The translations under genes and the position numbers were made by a program. Positions 9,029 to 17,955 of a stretch of 64,000 nt of DNA are shown in pieces. This DNA is from FEB-25 sp963822175 (lineage in GTDB: Bacteria; Chloroflexota; Anaerolineae; Anaerolineales; UBA4823). The notes beneath the pieces were generated by a model. That model was given only the letters and a program-made list of their open reading frames with translations, was not told where the DNA came from and did no database searches. The stretch covers positions 1 to 64,000 of the forward strand of contig CAWGGJ010000006.1 of assembly GCA_963822175.1 (NCBI GenBank). Reading direction: 5' to 3'. Positions within the stretch are counted from its first letter, which is position 1. Every line of letters starts with the position of its first letter.

Positions 9029-9427
9029 TTATTTCAACGCCTCCAACACAGATTGGAGGGCGTGCTTCACTTCCTGTGGAAATCCAAGCATGGTTTTCTT
9101 GGTTTCTTCGTCGACCACGCTGAACATCACTTCGGGATCCTGGATGCTTACATGAACTCCATCGCGCTCCTGTTTGAGCACCACGTTGCACGGCAGGAGT
9201 AAACCTATTTCTTCATCCACGGATAATGCCCGGTGGGCAAAGCGCGGGTTACACGCCCCCAGGATCAGGTAAGGCTTGAAATCGACCCCGATCTTTTGTT
9301 GCAGCGTCTTCTGGACGTCTATTTCAGTTAGAACCCCGAAGCCCTGGGTTTTAAGCGCTTCCACAACCCTGGGTTTAACTTCATCCAGGGTGCCGTTCAT
9401 TTTTATCGTCATTCCGTAACTGGCCAT
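9029..9427 (-). CDS. DUF302 domain protein
   Basis: The 132-residue product fits the DUF302 family: an amphipathic start (YGMTIKMNGTLDEVKPRVVEA), the LKTQGFGVLTEIDVQ strand, KPYLILGACNPRFAHRAL in the middle, and LLLPCNVVLKQ. The fold is known from structures but the function is not settled; members often sit near heavy-metal or redox genes, which matches the YHS neighbour. AAGGAG lies 8 bases before the ATG. Confidence 0.85.
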   Translation of the reverse strand: MASYGMTIKMNGTLDEVKPRVVEALKTQGFGVLTEIDVQKTLQQKIGVDFKPYLILGACNPRFAHRALSVDEEIGLLLPCNVVLKQERDGVHVSIQDPEVMFSVVDEETKKTMLGFPQEVKHALQSVLEALK

Positions 9428-9815
9428 CGAATTATGCTCCTTTTTACTTCTTTAGATGTAACTAAAGAGGTAAAGTTACAGTTAAATGGGTTCGACTCTC
9501 AGGGAGAAGACTGAATCTTAAGCGTTGCCGCAGTCAAGGCTGCCCTCTCCATAGACCCAACAGCCTAAAATGACCACCCGGGGCGGTGGCCCCCGGTTGC
9601 TGCAGCCTGATAGAGAAAATGGGGATGACGAACAAAAAAGCAATAAACCTGGAAACAATGGATGATTCCAAGCCATATGCCCCTGTTATAGGGATAGGTT
9701 GAGATGATGCGGGCAAGCAGATGGGGGTATGAGCGCTATCTGACGGGCGCGCGTATAGGCATAATTGCCTATATCAGGCACTAAATTGGATCACCCAAAT
9801 TTATTGAATTGGGAT
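9428..9815. other. Intergenic stretch with one small hairpin
   Basis: I see no credible gene here; a 60-codon frame on the minus strand has no family features. TATAGGCA (9754-9761) and TGCCTATA (9766-9773) form an 8-bp stem with a TAAT loop, placed where a terminator of the minus-strand phosphatase gene would be, but no T-tract follows on that strand. Confidence 0.4.
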
Positions 9816-10607
9816 TCAAAACCAATTAGGAATATTCTCCAGCCACTTGCGTACCGCTTTGGGGGATTTGAGCACGTAATCCCCTCCGCTGGGCCGGACA
9901 TAGCCGAAATATTGGGCAACTGAAATGGCTACACCGCCAAAAGCATGGATCGTTTCGAAGGCGTCTGCATCATTGTCATCGTCTCCAATATAAAGCAAAC
10001 GTGCCCCAGGAAGTGGAAAACTGTTTAGTAAGAAGGCTACGGTCTTCCCCTTGTGCGCCATCGCCGAGCTGATTTCCAGGAATTTTTTTCGCTTGATCAG
10101 GCGAAAGACGTCAGTGATTAATTCCTGGTTGAGTGTTTGCTGGACAGACGAGATCACCTGGATGCTTTCACGGGGAGAGGCAAATCGAGCGTGGAGTGCC
10201 AGTGCCCAACCTTTATCCTCCAGGTAGAATCCGCTGCGCCCAGCGATGATCTCCTGCCACTGTGGTTTTAACTGCTCCAGATAGGGGCGGATGAGAGTGT
10301 AATCCGCCCGTTAAATCCGCTCCCCTTCGGGAGTTTGAATCTCTATTCCGTAGGTTCCTGCCAAAAAAATCCCCGGGACAGGCAGAAGAACCTGGAGGTC
10401 GCGCATGCACCTTCCGCTGACGATCGCCAGGCGGACCCTGCTTGAGCCTGCCAACCGCCTGACCAGCTCGATGATCCTGGGATTTGGGGAGATGATGTCT
10501 GGTGTGCGGGTGAATGCCGCCAATGTGCCATCATAGTCCAGGAATAACCACAAGTGCTCTGCTGCAGTGATCCACTCACTCAGCTCATTCTCAGAGGTAA
10601 ATCTCAA
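9816..10607 (-). pseudogene. Trehalose-phosphatase-like HAD phosphatase with one in-frame TAA
   Basis: Read from TTG at 10607 to TGA at 9816 in one frame, this encodes 262 residues, the full length of the OtsB family, interrupted only by a TAA at codon 99 (10313-10311). Before it are the HAD nucleophile motif DYDGTL (D24, D26) and AIVSGR; after it come KGKTVAFLL and the acidic GDDDNDADAF motif. No frameshift is needed. The HAD family removes phosphate from sugar phosphates; here the partner is the glycosyltransferase whose stop overlaps this start (TTGA). The stop is either a recent nonsense mutation, a sequencing error, or a recoded codon; I favour the first two. Confidence 0.85.
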
Positions 10608-11854
10608 GTTCGCTTACCTCTTGTTATCAGTGGAAGGATATCTTGTCGAAAGATCGCCTGCCAGGTGAAATTCTGGCGGATGCGCTGGCGCAGGCGTTGG
10701 GTTGTGCTGTTCTGAGCCCAATCCAGGAGCATGCCTGCAACCATATCCGGTGTGTTGTCAGGAGAAAACCGGGTCACCACGCCTGCCCCAATTTCCATTG
10801 CGGCAGGAATCTTGGTGGAAAAAACAGGCATACCCAGCAAACCAGCTTCGAGGATGGGCATGCCAAAGCCCTCACGGTGACTGGGCATGAAAAGTACATC
10901 ACAGGCACGGTATAGCTGGCGCACCAGGGGTAATCCAATGGTATAGCCTGCCCCAGGCAGTGACCCGGATTGGTAAACAAAACAGGCTTCATGCTCCACG
11001 TCCAACTGGTGACGCAACTGCAGCAGGCTGCGGTAATATTCCTGGTCCTGCGGGTCATGAGGGTCAGGCGGACCCGTGACGACCAGTTTAGGCTTCACCC
11101 CACGCGCTTTGAGGCTGGCGATGACCTGAAGGGCAAACTCAATATTTTTCGCCTGGGTAATGCGAACCGGCATCAACAAGATCAGGTCAGCCTGGTCCAG
11201 GTCCAATCGCTCGACAAGCGCCTGACCCTCCTCGGAGAGGCTGTACAGGTCTGCTGGGTCCACGCCATCATATACCACGCCGATCTGCCCGGGTGGGCAC
11301 TTGAGCAACCCTGCCAACTCCTGCTGGCGAGCGGCTGATATGGTCACATAGGTCACATCCCTGCGGAAAGTACGCAGGAAATCCCAAGGATAGCCCGGGT
11401 GTACGCTGGAGCTTGAGTGGGGACTGGACCAGGTAAAATCGTGGCACCAGGCGATACAGTTCCTGATCTTTCCACCGTCCAAAAGGCGAATCAGGGCAGC
11501 AGTAAGGGGAAGATTAAAATGCTTGGTGAATATATTGTGGACGATGACGGTATCCACGGACCCCAGGGCTTGCAACAGCGACCGTTCGAGCAGGGCAGTC
11601 AATGGCACAAAATCTGCAGGAACCACACCCGATTCGAGCTGCTGGCTGATCTGAACCAGGCGGGGATGGCGTGAGTCCATCTCGGGGACCTGGATGAAAT
11701 CCGCACCGGGTGGCAGGGAGGATTCTTCGCCTGACCCAGCGATGAGCGTGACCTGGATATTTGCTTTTAACAACAAAGCTGCATGGGCATGGATCACAGA
11801 TTCCACCCCACCAACGATGGGCGGTAACGAGTAGTGTAGGATAGCGACTCTCAT
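10604..11854 (-). CDS. Family 4 glycosyltransferase
   Basis: This 416-aa protein has the GT-B layout of GT4 retaining transferases: an N-terminal Rossmann half beginning MRVAILHYSLPPIVGGVES, a linker near residue 205, and a C-terminal nucleotide-sugar half with LLMPVRITQAKN and the E-x7-E motif REGFGMPILEAG (about residues 327-338). It overlaps the downstream HAD phosphatase by four bases, implying translational coupling. A transferase followed by a sugar-phosphate phosphatase suggests a two-step compatible-solute or glycoside pathway, with sugar transferred to a phosphorylated acceptor that is then dephosphorylated. No GT20 OtsA is present, so trehalose itself is uncertain. Confidence 0.85.
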   Translation of the reverse strand: MRVAILHYSLPPIVGGVESVIHAHAALLLKANIQVTLIAGSGEESSLPPGADFIQVPEMDSRHPRLVQISQQLESGVVPADFVPLTALLERSLLQALGSVDTVIVHNIFTKHFNLPLTAALIRLLDGGKIRNCIAWCHDFTWSSPHSSSSVHPGYPWDFLRTFRRDVTYVTISAARQQELAGLLKCPPGQIGVVYDGVDPADLYSLSEEGQALVERLDLDQADLILLMPVRITQAKNIEFALQVIASLKARGVKPKLVVTGPPDPHDPQDQEYYRSLLQLRHQLDVEHEACFVYQSGSLPGAGYTIGLPLVRQLYRACDVLFMPSHREGFGMPILEAGLLGMPVFSTKIPAAMEIGAGVVTRFSPDNTPDMVAGMLLDWAQNSTTQRLRQRIRQNFTWQAIFRQDILPLITRGKRT

Positions 11855-12016
11855 AATTTCAACCTGATGATGGTCTCCAGCTGCCTCTCCTGGAGGGTTT
11901 GTTCCATTGGATTTTGTATCTCCGCACCAGCAGAGAGCGTTGAAGGGTCAAGGTATTAGTCCATAATATTCCACTTTAGTCTATCCAGTTGTATTATAAA
12001 CCCCATCGTTAATAAA

Positions 12017-12168
12017 TCCTCAGGCCAACCTGTAAGCTGCATTCTGTGCACGCAGGTTGCTCTGCGCCGATAACCATCTCTCCAGGATGTGAGTTACCTC
12101 CCGCCTCCTGCAGTCTACCCGAGGCTGGCATACCTTCCATGAAAGCACAAGCTAGGACAGCCTGAGGA
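12017..12168 (-). pseudogene. rnpB: Truncated copy of the RNase P RNA gene
   Basis: Bases 12018-12127 align without gaps to 14064-14173, the 3' third of the intact rnpB, with about a dozen substitutions. The internal 240 or so bases are missing, but a 5'-end P1 strand remains at 12160-12168. P1 strands TCCTCAGGC and GCCTGAGGA still pair over 9 bp; relative to intact rnpB the C-G pair has become U-A, a compensatory change. A second hairpin (GUAA-looped, about 12086-12106) has lost two pairs. It is best read as a decayed, internally deleted duplicate on the same strand. Confidence 0.75.
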
Positions 12169-12289
12169 AGAAGCACAGATTCGCTGTTACTTGAGAGAAA
12201 ATCCAGGAAAAATGGAAATATTGTGAACTTGTGAACCTATTTTTTTCTGAATAGATCATAAATTCCAGATAATTGCCTCGTAAATAGGT

Positions 12290-12828
12290 CTAATTCCTGG
12301 ATTCAAGGTCAATCAATAAATCTTGGAACCACTCCCTGGCAAATGAATGAGCTTTACGTCCATAATCAAGAGTTTTTAACTGGTAATTGAAGATTTCCCT
12401 GTAGGGAAGAGGAACATCTAACTGGACGAATTCCTCGTTCATGGAATTCAATTCGTCTTGAACCATTTCTATCTTACGAAGGATCTCATGAATGATTTGC
12501 TGTCTATCCTCCATGGATTGGATTAAACCGAGAAAATACACCTTTGAAAGTGCAGTCACCTCCAGCTTATTCACCGGGATTGGATCAAACATCCACTGGT
12601 AAAAGGCAGCCCTGCCTGGCTCGGTGATGCTGTAAACCTTTTTGTTACGCCCGCCTTCTACCTGCTCTGTAAATACGATCAATCCCTTGTTAAGCAATTT
12701 TTAACTGCGATCTGCAAGCTACCAAAACTGGCACTATAAAAAAGAGAAATGCCCTGCTTGAATGCGCGGTTCAGATCATAAAGCGTAAGACTCTGGATGA
12801 TTAGTAATCCCAAAACTACATTTTCCAT
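12290..12828 (-). pseudogene. PadR-family transcriptional regulator, one-base frameshift
   Basis: The N-terminal winged helix reads from ATG 12828 (MENVVLGLLIIQSLTLYDL) to VKN, and the remainder (LLNKGLIVFTEQVEGGRNKK and a C-terminal helical domain) lies one frame away. Adding one base to the T5 run at 12698-12702 (A5 in the gene) restores KKLLNKG and a 179-residue PadR protein of normal length, including the C-terminal dimerisation helices. A homopolymer indel may be a sequencing error. It is divergent from the serine hydrolase gene and probably controls the promoter in between. Confidence 0.8.
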
Positions 12829-12844
12829 TTTGATCCTTTCCAGG

Positions 12845-12893
12845 TTGACAACAAATACACATAATGTTACTATTAGTAATATAACTATTAGTA
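12845..12893 (+). promoter_or_regulatory. Sigma-70 promoter with repeated operator-like sites
   Basis: TTGACA (12845-12850) and TACTAT (12868-12873) are 17 bases apart, pointing at the serine hydrolase gene. The -10 sits in a perfect 13-bp palindrome TTACTATTAGTAA (12867-12879), and its core ACTATTAGTA recurs at 12884-12893, 15 bases on. PadR proteins bind AT-rich palindromes in divergent promoters, so repression by the adjacent PadR is likely. Confidence 0.7.
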
Positions 12894-12934
12894 TTATACA
12901 TCTAAGGTGAGGCAATGTCAAAGGAGAAACAATA

Positions 12935-14023
12935 ATGGATTTATCGGAATCGACCAAGCGACAAAAAATAAATGACCATTTTAATAAGTATTTTCAAAAG
13001 ATACACTCAAAAAATCAGCCAAACCCAATCCAGATCAGGGTATATTCGGAAAAACTTGGCCTGGATTATACCTACCCAACTGGCACTGCCAACCAGCCAT
13101 ATCATGTGGCAAGTATTGGCAAGTTATTTACAGCCACCCTGGTGCAAATGCTGGCAGAAAGAGGACATTTAGCGGTGAAGGATTTTATCTCCCAATATCT
13201 TCCTCACTCAACGTTGGACCGGCTTTTTGTATATCAGGACATTGATTATGCCTCCCAGGTGACCATTGAGCACCTTTTGGGTCATACTTCAGGTGTTGCG
13301 GATTATTTTGAAGGGGGTACTACCGAAGGTAAATCCTTTATAAATGAAATACTCACCAATACTGGTTTTCATTGGACGCCGGAAAAACTGCTCGCTTATA
13401 CTCGAGACCATCAAAGGTCGGTCGGGATCCCGGGCAATGTCTTTAATTATTCGGATACTGGGTATATATTACTCGGATTGATCATCGAAAAGGTCACAGG
13501 GAAATCATTTGCCCAGAACTTGAAGGATGAGTTCTTCCTGCCCCTGGAGATGAACAACTCGTATCTGATGTTCTACTCTGAACCTGCAAACACACCCAAA
13601 AAAGAAATTAATAAAATATGGTTCAACAAAGTGGAGATAACTGGTTTCGAAAGCCTGAGCTGTGACTGGTCTGGCGGGGGAATCATCTCGACCACAGCAG
13701 ACCTGCTAAAATTCAACCAGGCGCTCCGGAAAGGTCAGCTGGTGCAAAAAAGTACCCTGGAGTCAATGGATAGCTGCACGCATAAATTTCAACCCGGGAT
13801 CTATTATGGCCTGGGAATGATGGAAATTCGCTTCAAGGAATTTTTCTTTTTGCTTGGGAAACTGCCAAAAATTAAAGGCCATATTGGTATTCTGTCCACT
13901 CATCTGTTTTATGATCCATCCACAGATGCCCATATCATCATGAATTTTGGCTCGAACACCTTTATGGTGGGAAGCTTTAAGGCATTGATAGAGATTGAGA
14001 ACACGCTTCAAAGAATGCGGTAG
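12935..14023 (+). CDS. Serine hydrolase, class C beta-lactamase / DD-peptidase fold
   Basis: The 362-aa protein has the three active-site elements of the family: SxxK (S60-I-G-K63), YSD in place of YxN (about residues 171-173), and a GHIG equivalent of the KTG/HxG strand (about 312-316). FNYSDTGYILLGLIIEKVTG is typical of this group. No signal peptide is apparent, so it may act in the cytosol on esters or small peptides rather than on peptidoglycan. The ribosome site AAAGGAG lies 10 bases before the ATG. The PadR gene is divergent and a strong promoter lies between, suggesting ligand-controlled expression. It need not confer beta-lactam resistance. Confidence 0.85.
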   Translation: MDLSESTKRQKINDHFNKYFQKIHSKNQPNPIQIRVYSEKLGLDYTYPTGTANQPYHVASIGKLFTATLVQMLAERGHLAVKDFISQYLPHSTLDRLFVYQDIDYASQVTIEHLLGHTSGVADYFEGGTTEGKSFINEILTNTGFHWTPEKLLAYTRDHQRSVGIPGNVFNYSDTGYILLGLIIEKVTGKSFAQNLKDEFFLPLEMNNSYLMFYSEPANTPKKEINKIWFNKVEITGFESLSCDWSGGGIISTTADLLKFNQALRKGQLVQKSTLESMDSCTHKFQPGIYYGLGMMEIRFKEFFFLLGKLPKIKGHIGILSTHLFYDPSTDAHIIMNFGSNTFMVGSFKALIEIENTLQRMR

Positions 14024-14063
14024 GTGTAAAAAAAACAATAAAGCCATTCAACCAATTTACATT

Positions 14064-14458
14064 CCCCAGGCCAGCCTGTAAGCCGCATTCTGTGCACGTA
14101 GGTCACCCTGCGCCGATAACCATCTCTCTAGGACGTGAGTTACCTCACGCCTCATGCAGTCTACCCGAGGCTGCGGATCAATCCAGGTGACGAGCCGCCA
14201 CCTCCCTCACGGGATTGCCTCTGCTTGACCTTGCTCCAGGTGGGGGTTGCCTGGCCGCAGACGTTACCGCCTGCGCCGGTGGTCTCTTACACCACCTTTT
14301 CACCCTGACATCTCCGCCATAAGGTGGAGATGCGGTCTGTTTCTGTGGCCCGATCCGTCAGGTTGCCCCGTCCCGGGAGTTACCCGGCACCTTGCCCTGT
14401 GGAGTGCGGACTTTCCTCGATGGTAATTAGCCACCGCGGTCATCCGACCAGCCTGGGG
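14064..14458 (-). ncRNA. rnpB: RNase P RNA, bacterial type A
   Basis: On the minus strand the universally conserved pieces appear in order: GAGGAAAGTCCGCACTCC, ACAGGGCAAGGTGCC, GGGTAACTCCCGGGACGG, CCACAGAAACAGACCGC, GGTGAAAAGGTGGTGTAAGA, the P10/11 region, and CACAGAATGCGGCTTAC near the 3' end. The ends are set by the P1 helix, CCCCAGGC (minus 5' end, 14451-14458 complement) with GCCTGGGG (14064-14071 complement). The length of about 395 nt is normal. It processes the 5' ends of tRNA precursors with the RnpA protein. A truncated copy lies 2 kb downstream. Confidence 0.96.
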
Positions 14459-14620
14459 AGTTTTATCATACCATAGAAAAAAGTGATGAATGCGGATGTG
14501 ATCCTATACAAGGTGATGATGCAGGAATGTTATACTTTGTCAGAATATGTCGATATCATCAGCTGAACCCCTGAAGGATTCATTTCTACTTGGATACTGG
14601 CATGGGAATAGAAGGTTCGC

Positions 14621-15664
14621 ATGAATCACAGTTATCTCGATCGCATACATCATTTTAAAGGCAGCCCTTATGAGATTGGATATACCGCCGGGCAACTGCT
14701 TGGGAGAGGGTATGAACAGGTGATAGACCGGTATATCGGTGAGCAGCCGATTCCAAAAGATTTCGAAAAATTACATTCCAAGGTCATGCCATGGTTTCAT
14801 CGCCTACCGAGGAGGTTCCGGGAAGAATACGAAGGGTTTGCTGAAGGATCAAAGATACCTCTCCAGCGCATCGTTGAATTTTCATATATCGAAGAATGTG
14901 ACATCAAGCAATGTAGCGGGGCAATTTTTCCAATGTATGATAAGGTGTGGGTTGCGCGCAACAATGATTCCTTCGTGCCAGACTTATGGGGGTATGCAAC
15001 GATCCGCGAAGTAAATGGGCGTATCCCAACCATAACCTTCTCCATGGAAGGGGACATCTTCGCCCCTACTGGCATCAATAAGGAAAAACTATGGCTGCAT
15101 TATAACTTTCTGTCCGTTTGGGATGAACCTGCAGTAGACAAGCCTCATTTTCCTGGCTATGTGTTTCTGACCGAAGCGCTGGAACGTTGCTCCAAACTCA
15201 GCGATGTGGAAAGAATGCTCGCCGAGTTTGACCGTGATGGCGGTATGATGTTATTTGCCGTGGATGGGAAAACACAGGAGTTCGCAATTTACGAGTGTTT
15301 GTGCTCAAAGTTTTTTAAACGGGAGCAATCCAGCAGCTGGATCGTGGGAACGAATCACTTTTGTGCATGCCCGGATCCAACTTTAACCGAGGCAGATAAG
15401 GAGCTGCTCGGTAGTGTAAGCCGCTTTAGCCGGATGGAAGACCTAATGCGCGGAATATCTGCTTCGCATACATCACCCAATCTCCCCACTGACCTGATCC
15501 AAATCCTTGCTGATGATCAAATCGAGCGGCGAGAACTGCGGCTGATGACGGTCTATTCAAACGTAGCCTGCCCAAGTACGGGTGAGATCTGGTACACATT
15601 TGGTGGCTATCCCGCGGCGAGCAAGGGGAACTGGCAAAGGCTCGATTGGCCCTGGGTGGATTGA
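14621..15664 (+). CDS. C45-type acyltransferase/hydrolase (penicillin acyltransferase-like)
   Basis: This 347-aa protein resembles the C45 family of N-terminal-nucleophile enzymes, related to isopenicillin N acyltransferase. The start FKGSPYEIGYTAGQLLG is the usual N-terminal signature, Cys98 in KQCSGAIF is the likely nucleophile exposed by autocleavage, and ARNNDSF (residues 112-118) is the conserved strand after it. The family cleaves or transfers acyl groups on amide bonds; the natural substrate in bacteria is mostly unknown. There is no signal peptide. It stands 133 bases before the serine dehydratase gene on the same strand. Confidence 0.75.
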   Translation: MNHSYLDRIHHFKGSPYEIGYTAGQLLGRGYEQVIDRYIGEQPIPKDFEKLHSKVMPWFHRLPRRFREEYEGFAEGSKIPLQRIVEFSYIEECDIKQCSGAIFPMYDKVWVARNNDSFVPDLWGYATIREVNGRIPTITFSMEGDIFAPTGINKEKLWLHYNFLSVWDEPAVDKPHFPGYVFLTEALERCSKLSDVERMLAEFDRDGGMMLFAVDGKTQEFAIYECLCSKFFKREQSSSWIVGTNHFCACPDPTLTEADKELLGSVSRFSRMEDLMRGISASHTSPNLPTDLIQILADDQIERRELRLMTVYSNVACPSTGEIWYTFGGYPAASKGNWQRLDWPWVD

Positions 15665-15796
15665 TGATTATTACCGTTGGAAACGGGCTAAATCAGTAGA
15701 ATCACAACAAAACTGCCTGGCAGGAACAAGTCTGATATTAACAGGTTTCGACTTTATGGGTGAACATAAGTGTATCCAATTATCCAGGTTGGAAGA

Positions 15797-17380
15797 ATGA
15801 TCGAGAGGCCTTCCATGTATTATCCAAGCATTTTCAATGATGTGATCGGACCAGTCATGCGTGGTCCATCCAGCTCCCACTGCGCCGCGGCATTGCGGAT
15901 CGGGAGAATCGCCAGGGACCTGATGGGTGGCAAGGTCTCAGAGGTGCTGGTCGAGTTCGACAAGCACGGGTCACTCGCCACAACCCATATCAGCCAGGGA
16001 TCGGATATGGGCCTATTCGGGGGTCTCCTGGGTTGGGAAGCGACCGATGAACGGCTGGTACAGTCTCCGCAAGCCATCCAGGAAGCAGGTATTAAGGTAG
16101 AGATAAAAATACGAGACTTCCACGACAGTCACCCAAATACATACAGGATGATGCTCAAGAATTCGAGAGAGGCACATTCAATCATCGCCACATCCGTGGG
16201 AGGTGGGATGATCCAGGTGATCGAAATCGATGGTCATAAAATCTCCATGGCAGGTGATTATTTTGAAACCCTGTTTTACCTGGATTCAGACACTGGCGAA
16301 GTATTCAATTTCATACGTAACAATGGAAATGCAGATGAGATCAATATACTGGGAGACCAGGGAGAGCAGATCATCGAGGTCAAGGGGCAGAATTTTATTA
16401 ATGGCGAGATCCTCGCTGAGCTGACCTCCAGGTTCGAGATATCATCGGTAAAGCATCTCCAGCCAGTCCTGCCAGTTTTATCGCATAAGAAAATCCAGGT
16501 TCCCTTTATAACCTGTGTAGAGATGCTAGATTACAACAGGGAGAAACACCTCCCACTATGGGAGCTTGCCGTACATTATGAGGCTGCCAGGGGAAATTTA
16601 TCTCACGACCAGGTGATCACGCAGATGGAGGAAATCATCTGTATCTTGCAGCAATCCATCGAGCAAGGAGTCCAGGGGACACACTATGCCGACCGAATCC
16701 TTAGTCATCAGTCGGGAAAATTCCTGGCAAGGATGGAGAGCGGTCAGCTTCTTGATGCCGGCTTGCTCAACCGGATCATCCTATATGTTTCCGCCCTGAT
16801 GGAAGTGAAAAGCTCGATGGGGATCATTGTTGCTGCACCCACAGCAGGATCTTGCGGTGGCTTACCCGGAGCATGCATCGGAGCAGCAAGTGCATTGGGA
16901 TTGTCGCTCGAAAAAACCACCCAGGCGATGCTGGCGGCCGGGTTGATCGGGGTCTTAATCGCCGCGCATTCAACCTTCGCGGCAGAAGTTTGCGGGTGCC
17001 AGGCAGAGTGCGGGGCTGGCTCAGGGATGGCAGCAGCTGCATTGGTGACCCTGGCAGATGGAACTGTACAGCAGGCGATCGCTGCCAGTTCCATGGCACT
17101 TCAAAATATCCTGGGAATGATCTGTGATCCGGTAGCGAACCGGGTTGAGGTTCCCTGCCTTGGGAAAAATGTCCTGGCAGCCAGCAATGCCCTGGCATGC
17201 GCCAATATGGCCCTGGCTGGTTTCGATGCCGTCATCCCGCTGGATGAGGTGATCGAGACCATGGATCGGGTCGGCAAAAGTTTACCCTACGAACTGCGCT
17301 GCACCGGGCTTGGTGGCCTTTCGGTTACCGAAACTTCCAAAGGTATCGAGTCCAGGTTAATTAGGCTCCAGGAAAAATGA
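15797..17380 (+). CDS. sdaA: L-serine ammonia-lyase, fused beta-alpha form (4Fe-4S)
   Basis: The 527-aa enzyme carries the beta domain first, with GPSSSH at residues 23-28, and then the alpha domain with the iron-sulphur Cys residues in TAGSCGGLPGA, EVCGCQAECGAG and CDPVANRVEVPC. It converts L-serine to pyruvate and ammonia in the cytosol. Single-chain fusions are common in bacteria. I prefer the ATG at 15797, preceded by GGTTGGAAG; a GTG at 15770 is also in frame. The cluster ligands look complete. The oxygen-labile cluster suits an anaerobe. Confidence 0.93.
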   Translation: MIERPSMYYPSIFNDVIGPVMRGPSSSHCAAALRIGRIARDLMGGKVSEVLVEFDKHGSLATTHISQGSDMGLFGGLLGWEATDERLVQSPQAIQEAGIKVEIKIRDFHDSHPNTYRMMLKNSREAHSIIATSVGGGMIQVIEIDGHKISMAGDYFETLFYLDSDTGEVFNFIRNNGNADEINILGDQGEQIIEVKGQNFINGEILAELTSRFEISSVKHLQPVLPVLSHKKIQVPFITCVEMLDYNREKHLPLWELAVHYEAARGNLSHDQVITQMEEIICILQQSIEQGVQGTHYADRILSHQSGKFLARMESGQLLDAGLLNRIILYVSALMEVKSSMGIIVAAPTAGSCGGLPGACIGAASALGLSLEKTTQAMLAAGLIGVLIAAHSTFAAEVCGCQAECGAGSGMAAAALVTLADGTVQQAIAASSMALQNILGMICDPVANRVEVPCLGKNVLAASNALACANMALAGFDAVIPLDEVIETMDRVGKSLPYELRCTGLGGLSVTETSKGIESRLIRLQEK

Positions 17381-17466
17381 AGGGGATGTAATCTTTAGTA
17401 GAAAGTTCGTAACCGGAGTATCTTCTTCTTTTCCTAATAATTTTTTCGTTATTTATTGTTAAATTA

Positions 17467-17955
17467 TTATTCGCCTTTGTAGGCTTTCTCGAGTTCGCGA
17501 ATATTCAGTTTACCTTCCATACTAAGCATAGCAGCGCCAACACGATCAGCTTTAGCAGTGTCTGGATCACGCATCATGATGTCTAGGCTTTCCGGGATAA
17601 TCTGCCACGATAAGCCATATCTATCTTTAAGCCATCCGCAAGAAACTATTTTGCCACCTTTGGATAGCGCGTCCCAAAGATGATCAATCTCTTCCTGAGT
17701 TTTGCAGTTTACCACTATTGAGATAGCCTCACTAAAAGTAAACATCGGACCACCATTTAGCGCAGTAAAGTTTTGGCCATTCAGTTCAAAGTCTATTGTT
17801 GATAAATCTCCGGCTTTCTTTCCGGCTGTTTTTGCCACTGACTCTGTGAGATACGATGTGTTTATTATTTTTGCATTTTCAAACAGCGATACATACAGAT
17901 CTACCGCTTCTTTTGCTTGGTCGTTAAACCAAAGAAAAGTTACTATTTTTCTCAT
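17467..17955 (-). CDS. PhnB-like VOC superfamily protein
   Basis: The 162-residue protein is a VOC fold of the PhnB/3-demethylubiquinone methyltransferase-like type: IVTFLWFNDQAKEAVDLYVS at the start, DFELNGQNFTALNGGPMF in the middle, and CGWLKDRYGLSWQIIPE near the end. This family is distinct from true methyltransferases despite common annotations, and its substrate is unknown. It is convergent with the serine dehydratase gene. Confidence 0.88.
   Translation of the reverse strand: MRKIVTFLWFNDQAKEAVDLYVSLFENAKIINTSYLTESVAKTAGKKAGDLSTIDFELNGQNFTALNGGPMFTFSEAISIVVNCKTQEEIDHLWDALSKGGKIVSCGWLKDRYGLSWQIIPESLDIMMRDPDTAKADRVGAAMLSMEGKLNIRELEKAYKGE

Noticed and set aside
12935..14023. Acquired beta-lactam resistance gene
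   Set aside because: The protein has the class C fold motifs but no signal peptide and a YSD instead of YxN; a general esterase or peptidase is more likely.
14064..14173. The rnpB 3' end repeated at 12018-12127 as an integrase attachment site
   Set aside because: A residual 5' P1 strand also remains at the second copy and no integrase or phage gene lies between, so an internally deleted gene duplicate explains it better.
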